NCBI GenBank assembly: GCA_964561025.1
Contig: CAZLNM010000023.1
Location: 1-50,589 of the forward strand
Length of the DNA: 50,589 nt
Source: JAAZNF01 sp964561025
GTDB lineage: Bacteria; Myxococcota; B64-G9
Direction: 5' to 3'
Shown here: piece by piece, positions 41,863 to 48,696 of the stretch
Layout: every line of letters starts with the position of its first letter
Numbering within the stretch: the first letter of the stretch is position 1
Notes under the pieces: generated by a model
The model's input: the letters and a program-made list of their open reading frames with translations, nothing else
What the model was told of the DNA's origin: nothing
Database searches by the model: none
Program-made: the position numbers and the translations under genes

Positions 41863-42540
41863 GTGAAGCCCATCGCCTTCTTCGACCTCGACGGCACGCT
41901 GCTCGCGGTTAACTCCGGCCGGCTGTGGATGCGGCGCGAGCGACGCCTGGGACGCATCAGCCGCTTCCAGGTCGTCGAGGCGGGATTCTACCTGGCGGCC
42001 TACCGCTTCGGGCTCGTCAACATCGAGCGCGCCATGCGCAAGGCGCTGCAGACGGTGAAGGGTCTCCCCGAGGAGACGGTGCGCCGCTGGACCGAGGAGT
42101 GGTTCGCCGAGGAGGTGGTGCCACACGTCGCCCCCGGCGCCCGAGTGGCGGTGGAAGAACACCGCCGAGCGGGCCACGTCCTCGCCATTTTGAGCTCTTC
42201 CTCACCCTACGAGGCCGGGGCGGCGGCCCGGCTGTTCGGCATGGACGAGATCCTCTCCACCCGCTACGAGGTGCGCGATGGCCGCTTCACCGGCGAGGTG
42301 GTGCCGCCGGTGTGCTACGGCGCGGGCAAGGTCCACTACGCCGAAGCCCTGGCCGCGCGCCTCGCCGCCGACCTGAGCGATTGCTTCTACTACGGTGATA
42401 GCATCACCGACTTGCCCATCCTGCTCCGGGTCGGGAACCCGCGCGTGGTGAACCCGGATCCCCGCCTGCGCCGCGAGGCCCGCCGCCGCGGCTTTCCCGT
42501 GCTCGACTGGGGTCGCGCGCCGGCTCAGGACACTCCGTAA
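41863..42540 (+). CDS. HAD-superfamily phosphatase, SerB-like (IB) class
   Basis: A 225-residue enzyme with FFDLDGTLL (catalytic Asp8 and Asp10 by position) at the N terminus, the second motif AILSSSSPYEAG, Lys in GAGKVHYAE, and the acidic motif FYYGDSITDLPIL. The cap domain is helical (about 25-90). The IB subclass includes phosphoserine phosphatase and lysophosphatidic-acid phosphatases; substrate not determined. GTG start at 41863 follows from the position of the DLDGT motif; no clear ribosome site. A perfect 10-bp palindrome CGAAATTTCG lies at 41839-41848 just upstream. The last 16 bases overlap the convergent SDR gene. Confidence 0.88.
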   Translation: MKPIAFFDLDGTLLAVNSGRLWMRRERRLGRISRFQVVEAGFYLAAYRFGLVNIERAMRKALQTVKGLPEETVRRWTEEWFAEEVVPHVAPGARVAVEEHRRAGHVLAILSSSSPYEAGAAARLFGMDEILSTRYEVRDGRFTGEVVPPVCYGAGKVHYAEALAARLAADLSDCFYYGDSITDLPILLRVGNPRVVNPDPRLRREARRRGFPVLDWGRAPAQDTP

Positions 42541-43286
42541 CCGCCGTCCACGTTCAAGGTGGCGCCGTTGATGTAGGCCGCCTCGGCCGAGGCCAGAAAC
42601 ACCGCCGCCCCGGCGATATCCTGCGGCTGGCCGTGGCGCCCCAGGCCGGTGCGGTCGGTGAAGAGCTTGAGGATGTCCGGGCTGCCCACCAGCGCCTGCG
42701 AGAGGCGGGTCTCGATGAGCCCCGGGGCGATGGCGTTCACTCGGATGCCCTGGCGCCCCATCTCGAAGGACAGCGTGCGGGTGAGCGAGATGAGCGCCGC
42801 CTTGGTCATGCCGTACACGCCCTGCAGCGGGGCGGCGCGCTGACCCAGGATAGAGGCGACGTTAATGATGCAGCCGGGCCGCCCTGCCCCGATCCAGCGC
42901 TGGCACAACCGGCGCGAAAGCTCGAAGGGCCCCTTGAGGTTCACCTCGAAGATCTTGTCGAAGAGCTCGCTGGTGCACTCGAAGATCGGCCCGAAGTGCG
43001 GGTTGGTGCCGGCGTTGTTCACCAGCACGTCGGGCAGGCCCGGCCCCTGCTCGCAGAAGGCCACCAGCTCGTCGAGCGCGGCGAGCTGCCCCACGTGGCA
43101 GGCGCGGGTCCATACCCTCCCGGCGGGAGCGGCCAGGCGCGCGGCGGCCTGCTCCAACGCCTCCGCCTTGCGCGATACCAGGATCAGGCGCGCCCCCTCG
43201 GCCAGGTAGGCGCGGGCGATGGCCTCGCCGATGCCGCGGCTCGCGCCGGTGATGAGGGCCAGCTTTCCTTCCAGTTTTCCGGTCAT
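42525..43286 (-). CDS. Short-chain dehydrogenase/reductase (3-oxoacyl or gluconate dehydrogenase-like)
   Basis: A 253-residue classical SDR with the nucleotide motif ITGASRGIGEAIA, the NNAG motif (VLVNNAGTNPHFG), catalytic Ser in INVASILG, YGMTK (Tyr and Lys) and the C-terminal INGATLNVDGGYGVS. SRK in the second loop (ILVSRKAE) suggests NADP(H). Substrate unknown; the sequence resembles gluconate 5-dehydrogenase and FabG-like members. ACGAGGAGGCAGAC precedes the ATG at 43286. Its 3' end overlaps the HAD gene by 16 bases. Confidence 0.92.
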   Translation of the reverse strand: MTGKLEGKLALITGASRGIGEAIARAYLAEGARLILVSRKAEALEQAAARLAAPAGRVWTRACHVGQLAALDELVAFCEQGPGLPDVLVNNAGTNPHFGPIFECTSELFDKIFEVNLKGPFELSRRLCQRWIGAGRPGCIINVASILGQRAAPLQGVYGMTKAALISLTRTLSFEMGRQGIRVNAIAPGLIETRLSQALVGSPDILKLFTDRTGLGRHGQPQDIAGAAVFLASAEAAYINGATLNVDGGYGVS

Positions 43287-43413
43287 GTCTGCCTCCTCGT
43301 TGCCGCGGCTGACCGCGCCTGCTCTTGCACCATCGCCGCCAGCCGCTTCCCTCTCACACACGCGACCACCCCGCGAGCGGGTCTGGTCCCGGGGCACGCC
43401 GCGCCATGGGGCG

Positions 43414-45045
43414 CTACTCCAGCGCCGGGTAGCGGCGCGCGCGCAGGCGCCGGACAATCGCGCTGGTGGAGCTGTCGTGAGCGAGCTTCGGCTCGGCGCC
43501 GGCGGAGAGCTCGTCGAGGACTCTCTTGGCCAGCACCTTGCCCAGCTCCACCCCCCATTGATCGAAGGAGAACACGTCCCAGATCACGCCTTGCACGAAC
43601 ACCTTGTGCTCGTAGAGCGCGATGAGCGCGCCCAGTGCGTCCGGGGTGAGCACGTCGGCCAGCAGGGTGTTGCTGGGGCGGTTGCCGGGGAAGGTCTTGT
43701 GAGGGACGAGCTCGGGCGGGACTTTCTCGGCGGCCGCCTCGGCGGCGGTCTTGCCGAAGGCCAACGCCTCGGTCTGGGCCACGAAGTTCGACATGAGTTT
43801 CAGGTGGTGATCGCCGACGTCGTTCAGCGAGCGGCAGAAGCCGATGAAGTCGGCGGGGATCAGCGCGGTTCCCTGGTGGATGAGCTGGAAGAAGGCGTGC
43901 TGGCCGTTGGTGCCCGGCTCGCCCCACAGAATGGGGCCGGTGGCACAGTCGACCGGGCGCCCCTGGCGATCGACGCCCTTGCCGTTGCTCTCCATGTCGA
44001 GCTGTTGCAGGTAGGCCGGGAAGCGCGCCAGGTACTGGTCGTAGGGCAGCACCGCGTGGCTCTCGGCGGAGAGGAAGTTGCGGTACCACACCCCGAGCAG
44101 GGCCAGGGTGACGGGGAGGTTCTCTTCGAGCGGTGCCTGTGCGAAGTGCCGGTCCATAGCGTGAAAGCCGTCCAGCATGCGCGTGAAGTTCTCCGGGCCG
44201 ATGGCGATCATGAGCGGCAGGCCGATGGCCGAGCACAGCGAGTAACGCCCTCCCACCCAGTCCCAGAACTCGAACATGTTCTGCGGATCGATGCCGAAGC
44301 GGCTCACCGCCTCGCGGTTGGTGGACACCGCCACGAAGTGCCGCGACACCGCCGCTTCATCCTTGAGCGCGCGCAAGAGCCAGCGGCGGGCGCTCTCGGC
44401 GTTGGTCATGGTCTCCTGCGTGGTGAAGGTCTTGGACGCCACCACGAACAGGGTCTCGGCCGGATCCAGGCCGAGCAGCGTCTCGGCCAGGTGGGTGCCG
44501 TCCACGTTGGAAACGAAGCGCACCCGCAAGCGCCGGTCGGAGTAGAAGCGCAGCGCCTCGGTGGCCATGGCCGGGCCGAGATCGGAGCCGCCGATCCCCA
44601 GGTTGACGACGTTGCGGATGGGGCGGCGGCTGCGGTAGCCGGTCCAGGATCCATCGCGCACCTTGCGGGCGAAGGCCGCCATGCGCTCGAGCACGGCGTT
44701 CACCGCGGGCATGACGTCCTGGCCGTCCACCAGGATGGGCGTGTTCGAACGGTTGCGCAGCGCCACGTGAAGCACGGCGCGGTTCTCGGTGCGGTTGATG
44801 CGCTCGCCGGCGAACATGGCCCGGATGGCTCCAGGCACGTCGCAGGCGCGGGCCAGCGCGCGCAACCGTTCCATGGTCTCCGCCGTCACGCGGTTCTTGC
44901 TGAAGTCGAGCCACCAGCCGGCGGCTTCCAGCGAAAACCGCTCGGCCCGTCCGGGATCGTCGCGGAACAGATCCCGCAGGTGCAGCTCCCGCACCGTCTG
45001 GGCGTGTTGTCCCAAGGCCTGCCATTCTGAAAGATGCGTGCGCAT
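43414..45045 (-). CDS. pgi: Glucose-6-phosphate isomerase
   Basis: A 543-residue enzyme interconverting glucose-6-phosphate and fructose-6-phosphate. It carries NVVNLGIGGSDLGPAMATEAL, VASKTFTTQETMTNA, the family signature near GEPGTNGQHAFFQLIHQG (with Glu and His of the active site) and the C-terminal FDQWGVELGKVLAKRVL. Length is normal. CCAGGAGGAAAC precedes the ATG. It fits a route from PEP through glucose phosphates to the glucan made by the glycogen synthase fusion. 127 non-coding bases separate it from the SDR gene; nothing is seen in them. Confidence 0.97.
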   Translation of the reverse strand: MRTHLSEWQALGQHAQTVRELHLRDLFRDDPGRAERFSLEAAGWWLDFSKNRVTAETMERLRALARACDVPGAIRAMFAGERINRTENRAVLHVALRNRSNTPILVDGQDVMPAVNAVLERMAAFARKVRDGSWTGYRSRRPIRNVVNLGIGGSDLGPAMATEALRFYSDRRLRVRFVSNVDGTHLAETLLGLDPAETLFVVASKTFTTQETMTNAESARRWLLRALKDEAAVSRHFVAVSTNREAVSRFGIDPQNMFEFWDWVGGRYSLCSAIGLPLMIAIGPENFTRMLDGFHAMDRHFAQAPLEENLPVTLALLGVWYRNFLSAESHAVLPYDQYLARFPAYLQQLDMESNGKGVDRQGRPVDCATGPILWGEPGTNGQHAFFQLIHQGTALIPADFIGFCRSLNDVGDHHLKLMSNFVAQTEALAFGKTAAEAAAEKVPPELVPHKTFPGNRPSNTLLADVLTPDALGALIALYEHKVFVQGVIWDVFSFDQWGVELGKVLAKRVLDELSAGAEPKLAHDSSTSAIVRRLRARRYPALE

Positions 45046-45095
45046 GTTTCCTCCTGGGCCGGGCTCGGATCGTCTGGGCGATCGCGCCGGGCGGC

Positions 45096-45123
45096 ATTAT
45101 CGCACAATGCGGCTGCCGGGCAA
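45096..45123 (-). promoter_or_regulatory. Sigma-70-type promoter of pgi
   Basis: On the minus strand TTGCCC (45123-45118), a 16-base spacer and GATAAT (45101-45096). Transcription would start near 45089, about 44 bases before the pgi ATG. Box matches are 4 and 5 of 6. Confidence 0.5.
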
Positions 45124-45148
45124 GACTCGGCGGGTATGCCCTCCCGAG

Positions 45149-45176
45149 TTGACATCTCCGGGACCCCGGCGATAGT
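45149..45176 (+). promoter_or_regulatory. Sigma-70-type promoter of the hybrid histidine kinase gene
   Basis: A perfect TTGACA (45149-45154), a 16-base spacer and GATAGT (45171-45176, 4 of 6). Transcription would start near 45183, which excludes the TTG codon at 45179 as start and supports the GTG at 45218. Confidence 0.5.
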
Positions 45177-45217
45177 TCTTGCGTCAGACTCTTGACGGCA
45201 GTGTGAGGAACAACACC

Positions 45218-47689
45218 GTGGGTGGCGAGAAAACGAACCTCGAAAAGACGATAGACCAAGTCATCGCCCGGATGTCGTTGGCCTTATTGAAAGTCAACGA
45301 CATGAAGGCGTTCAGCGATGCCATCGAGAAGGCACTGCTCGAGCTCGGTGATCTCTTCGGCGCTGACCGCGGCTACCTCTTTCGCTACTCCCGGGATCTG
45401 TCGATTTGCAGCAACACGCACGAGTGGTGCAGCGCGGGAGTACCGTCGCAAAAGGACAAGCTGCAGCGGCAACCCACCAACGAGTTCCCCTGGTGGATGG
45501 CCCAGATGTCGAAGACGCAGCCGCTTCACATTCCTGAAGTGGCCGTGCTGCCCGAGGAAGCGGCGAAGGAAAAAGCAGCGCTGCGAGCGCTGGGCGTTCG
45601 GTCCTTGCTGGCGGTGCCGTTTGGAGATGAGCATTCACGCCTGCTGGGGTTCATGGGTTTCGACTCCGTACGTGCCCCTCGTGCCTGGACGGACGAACAG
45701 ATCGGCTTGACCACCGTGCTGGCGGAGATCATCGGCAGCGCCATCTCGCGCATCGAGACGATGGCTGCGCTTGCCGCGAGCGAGGAGAAATACCGCGCGC
45801 TCGCCGAGTCCTCCCCCGAGATGATCTACCTCATCGACGACCAGGGGTTCGTGAAATACCTGAACCCGACCGCGGCGGCCATGTTCCCGGGCGGCGTCGA
45901 GGCGGTGATGGGAAAGCACCTGAGCGAGCTCTACCCGCCAAAGATCGCCAGGCGTCACCTACAGGCCATCCGCGCCGTCATCTCCTCCGGCAAATCTTTT
46001 TCGTCAGAACTCCTCGAGCACTTTCCCGGTCAGGAGCGGTGGATCGACGCGCGGCTCTCGCCGGTGCGCGACCGTGCCGGCCGGATCGTGGAAGTGCTCG
46101 GCCTGTCGCAGGACATCACCGAGCGCAAGCGGGCAGAAGAGGCCCTGAAAGAAAAGATCGAATTCATCGCCTCTCTCTTGCGCGCCATACCCGTGGCGGT
46201 TTTCTACAAGGACAGCCAGGGCCGGTATCTCGGCTGCAACGACACCTTCACCGAGATCATGGGCGTGACCTCCGAGCAGATGAAGGGCAAGACCGTGCAT
46301 GAGCTCTGGCCGAGCGAGCTCGCGGAAAAGTATCACCAGATGGATCTGGAACTCATGCGGCGCCGGGAGCACCAGACGTACGAGTTCAAGGTGAAGGCCA
46401 AGGACGGTAAAATACACCCCGTCATCTTCGCCAAGGACTTCTTCCTGGACAGCGCCGGGGAGGTGGCGGGCCTGGTGGGGGCGTTCCTCGACATCACCGA
46501 TCGCAAGCGGGCGGAGGAGGAACACGCCAAGCTGCAGGCGCAGCTCATGCAGGCGCAAAAGATGGAATCGATCGGCCGCCTCGCGGGCGGGGTGGCCCAT
46601 GATTTCAACAACATGCTGGGGGTCATCCTGGGCCACGCGGAGCTGGCCATGAAACGTCTCGAGCCACACGATCCGCTGCACTCCGACCTCCAGGAGATTC
46701 GCCAGGCCGCCGAGCGTTCGGCCGATCTCACGCGCCAGCTGCTGGCGTTCGCCCGCAAGCAGACCGTGGCCCTGCGGGTGCTCGACCTCAACGACAAGGT
46801 GGCGGGCACGCTCAAGATGTTGCGCCGGCTCATCGGCGAAGACATCGACCTGGCCTGGCGGCCGGGGGCCGACCTGTGGCGCGTCTCGATCGATCCGGCG
46901 CAGGTGGATCAGATCCTCACCAACCTGTGCGTCAACTCGCGGGACGCCATCGCCGACACGGGCAAGATCACCATCGAGACCGGCAACGTCTCATTGAGCG
47001 CGGACTACTGCGCCGACCATCCCGGCTATTCGTCCGGCGAGTATGTGATGCTGGCCGTGAGCGACGACGGCTGCGGCATGGACGCCGAGACCCGCGGCCA
47101 TCTGTTCGAGCCTTTCTTCACCACCAAGGAGATGGGCAAGGGCACCGGCCTGGGACTGGCCACGGTCTACGGCATCGTGAAGCAGAACAACGGCTTCATC
47201 AACGTCTACAGCGAGCCGGGCCAGGGGACGAGCTTCAAGATCTACCTGCCGCGCCACACCGAGAAGGCCGAGGCCATGCCCAAGCCCAGACAGGCCCTGG
47301 CCCCGGCGCCGGCGGCGGGGGGCGAGACGATCCTGATGGTAGAGGACGAGCCATCGCTTCGCACGCTCTGCCAGCGGATGCTGGAAGGACTCGGCTACAC
47401 GGTGATCGCGGCCGCCACGCCGGGAGAGGCCATCCGCCTGGCCCGCGAGCACGAGGGGCAAATCGATCTCCTCATGACCGACGTGGTCATGCCGGAGATG
47501 AACGGCCGCGACCTGGCCAAGAACCTCCTGTCCATCTACCCCGCCATCCGGCGCCTGTTCATGTCGGGCTACACGGCGAACGTCATCGCCCACCACGGCG
47601 TGCTGGATGAAGGCGTGCACTTCTTGCAGAAGCCCTTCACGCAGAACGAACTGGCGGCAAAAGTCCGGGAGGCGCTGGAAGGCGAATAG
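45218..47689 (+). CDS. Hybrid sensor histidine kinase (GAF-PAS-PAS-HisKA-HATPase-REC)
   Basis: An 823-residue soluble kinase without membrane segments, so it senses a cytoplasmic signal. It has a GAF domain (about 20-185), two PAS domains (about 190-310 and 315-430), HisKA with phospho-His in GGVAHDFNNMLG at about residue 461, an HATPase (NLCVNSRDAIADTG, VSDDGCGMDAETRG, GKGTGLGLATVYGIV) and a C-terminal receiver with Asp755 in LLMTDVVMP and KPFTQNELA. AHDFNNML is typical of the NtrB-like/hybrid class. GTG at 45218 chosen because GAGGAA precedes it by 7 bases and it is downstream of the predicted promoter. In-frame alternatives are GTG 45203 and TTG 45179. No partner gene adjoins it. Confidence 0.9.
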   Translation: MGGEKTNLEKTIDQVIARMSLALLKVNDMKAFSDAIEKALLELGDLFGADRGYLFRYSRDLSICSNTHEWCSAGVPSQKDKLQRQPTNEFPWWMAQMSKTQPLHIPEVAVLPEEAAKEKAALRALGVRSLLAVPFGDEHSRLLGFMGFDSVRAPRAWTDEQIGLTTVLAEIIGSAISRIETMAALAASEEKYRALAESSPEMIYLIDDQGFVKYLNPTAAAMFPGGVEAVMGKHLSELYPPKIARRHLQAIRAVISSGKSFSSELLEHFPGQERWIDARLSPVRDRAGRIVEVLGLSQDITERKRAEEALKEKIEFIASLLRAIPVAVFYKDSQGRYLGCNDTFTEIMGVTSEQMKGKTVHELWPSELAEKYHQMDLELMRRREHQTYEFKVKAKDGKIHPVIFAKDFFLDSAGEVAGLVGAFLDITDRKRAEEEHAKLQAQLMQAQKMESIGRLAGGVAHDFNNMLGVILGHAELAMKRLEPHDPLHSDLQEIRQAAERSADLTRQLLAFARKQTVALRVLDLNDKVAGTLKMLRRLIGEDIDLAWRPGADLWRVSIDPAQVDQILTNLCVNSRDAIADTGKITIETGNVSLSADYCADHPGYSSGEYVMLAVSDDGCGMDAETRGHLFEPFFTTKEMGKGTGLGLATVYGIVKQNNGFINVYSEPGQGTSFKIYLPRHTEKAEAMPKPRQALAPAPAAGGETILMVEDEPSLRTLCQRMLEGLGYTVIAAATPGEAIRLAREHEGQIDLLMTDVVMPEMNGRDLAKNLLSIYPAIRRLFMSGYTANVIAHHGVLDEGVHFLQKPFTQNELAAKVREALEGE

Positions 47690-47700
47690 AGTCTCCGCAC

Positions 47701-47802
47701 GCAAGATGCGCGTTTGTAAAAAATGCATCTTTGCGCGACCAGGCTGTTCTGCCTCGGCCTGTCCGGCGTCCGGATTTTTTTCGCACCATCTGAAATCCGG
47801 AC
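47701..47802 (+). promoter_or_regulatory. Two inverted repeats between the kinase and radC genes
   Basis: GCAAGATGC (47701-47709) pairs with GCATCTTTGC (47725-47734) with one bulged base. GTCCGGATTT (47768-47777) pairs perfectly with AAATCCGGAC (47793-47802). Each has a 15-base spacer. Neither right arm is followed by a T-run, so they do not look like plain terminators of the kinase gene. The second is centred about 105 bp before the predicted radC start, a usual distance for activator sites of sigma-54 promoters. Confidence 0.4.
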
Positions 47803-47864
47803 AACGCGAGCCATCCCTGAAAATTTGATGCAGTAATATCAAGCACTTGCTCTCCCAAAACCCG

Positions 47865-47880
47865 TGGCGCGGAAATTGCA
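47865..47880 (+). promoter_or_regulatory. Sigma-54 (-24/-12) promoter of the RadC-family gene
   Basis: TGGCGCGGAAATTGCA matches TGGCACG-N4-TTGCW with one change (A to G at position 5), keeping GG at 47866-47867 and GC at 47878-47879. Transcription would start near 47891, about 24 bases before the ATG at 47915, with GGAGG in between. This also argues against the GTG at 47864, which lies inside the promoter. Confidence 0.7.
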
Positions 47881-47914
47881 TCCTTTGTCAATGGAACAAC
47901 ATCCGGAGGATGCC

Positions 47915-48583
47915 ATGTTCGCAAGGTCGACGTCTTTAGCCTCTGCCCGCGCCCGTCTCCTCGGAGAGGGGTGCGAATCATTGTCGGATCGCGATCTTCT
48001 GCTGCTCCTCATCGGCGCCGAACGCCCGCGCCAGGTCCAGGCCGCGGAGGAGATCCTGGCCGAGGCCGGTGGGGCCGCGGGCCTCGGGCGGGTCCCCTGC
48101 CATGTGCTGATGCAGCCCGGCCGGCTCGGCAAGACCCAGGCGCTGCGCCTGCTGGCCGCGGCGGAGCTGGGCCGACGCCTGCTCTCGCCGCCGCCACCCG
48201 CGGGCCGGGCCATCACCTCACCGGAGGAGGTGGCCGAGTTCGCCCGGGCGCGGCTTTCGGATCTGGACCGCGAGACCATCCATGCCTTGCTCCTCGACGG
48301 CCGCAACCGGCCCCTGCTGTGGCTCAAGGTGGCCGATGGATCGTGGAACGCCTGTCCGGCCGATCCCAAGCGCCTGTTCTCGGCCTGCCTGCTGCACCGC
48401 TCACCGGCCGTCATCCTGGTGCACAACCATCCTTCGGGCGACCCTACTCCCAGCCGCGACGACGTGGAGCTCACCGGCCGGCTGGTGCGGGCGGGGGCGT
48501 TGCTCGGGGTGCGGGTGCTGGATCACCTGGTGGTGGGGCGCGAGGGGTACCGCTCGCTGGCACGGGAGAACCTGTTGTGCTGA
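47915..48583 (+). CDS. radC: RadC-family protein (JAB/MPN domain)
   Basis: A 222-residue protein. The N-terminal helix-hairpin-helix-like part has ARARLLGEGCESLSDRDLLLLLIG; the C-terminal JAB domain has the metal motif LVHNHPSGDPTPSRDD (about residues 169-184) and ILLDGRNRPL-like sequence before it (HALLLDGRNRPL). Members are linked to DNA repair or recombination by name, but the biochemical role of chromosomal RadC is unsettled, and copies also occur on mobile elements. The ATG is chosen by GGAGG five bases upstream and by the promoter position. No mobile-element genes are nearby. 113 bases without a gene separate its stop from the convergent next gene; only a weak CCGCG/CGCGG hairpin with TTTTT further on is seen. 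Confidence 0.9.
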   Translation: MFARSTSLASARARLLGEGCESLSDRDLLLLLIGAERPRQVQAAEEILAEAGGAAGLGRVPCHVLMQPGRLGKTQALRLLAAAELGRRLLSPPPPAGRAITSPEEVAEFARARLSDLDRETIHALLLDGRNRPLLWLKVADGSWNACPADPKRLFSACLLHRSPAVILVHNHPSGDPTPSRDDVELTGRLVRAGALLGVRVLDHLVVGREGYRSLARENLLC

Positions 48584-48696
48584 GGCAGGACCGCGAGCCG
48601 CGGGAGCGCCGTTTTTCTCGCGCGCCTGCCCGCGCTAGCGCCGGTGGCCCGCGGCCGGGCGCGAAAAGGCACCCGCGCCAATCCATCGGGAGGTGA

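Noticed and set aside
45179..45217. TTG start for the histidine kinase, adding 13 residues
   Set aside because: It lacks a ribosome site and lies upstream of the predicted transcription start. The GTG at 45218 has GAGGAA at the right distance.
47864..47914. GTG start for radC, adding 17 residues
   Set aside because: The codon lies within the -24 element of the predicted promoter, and the added residues do not match the family N terminus.
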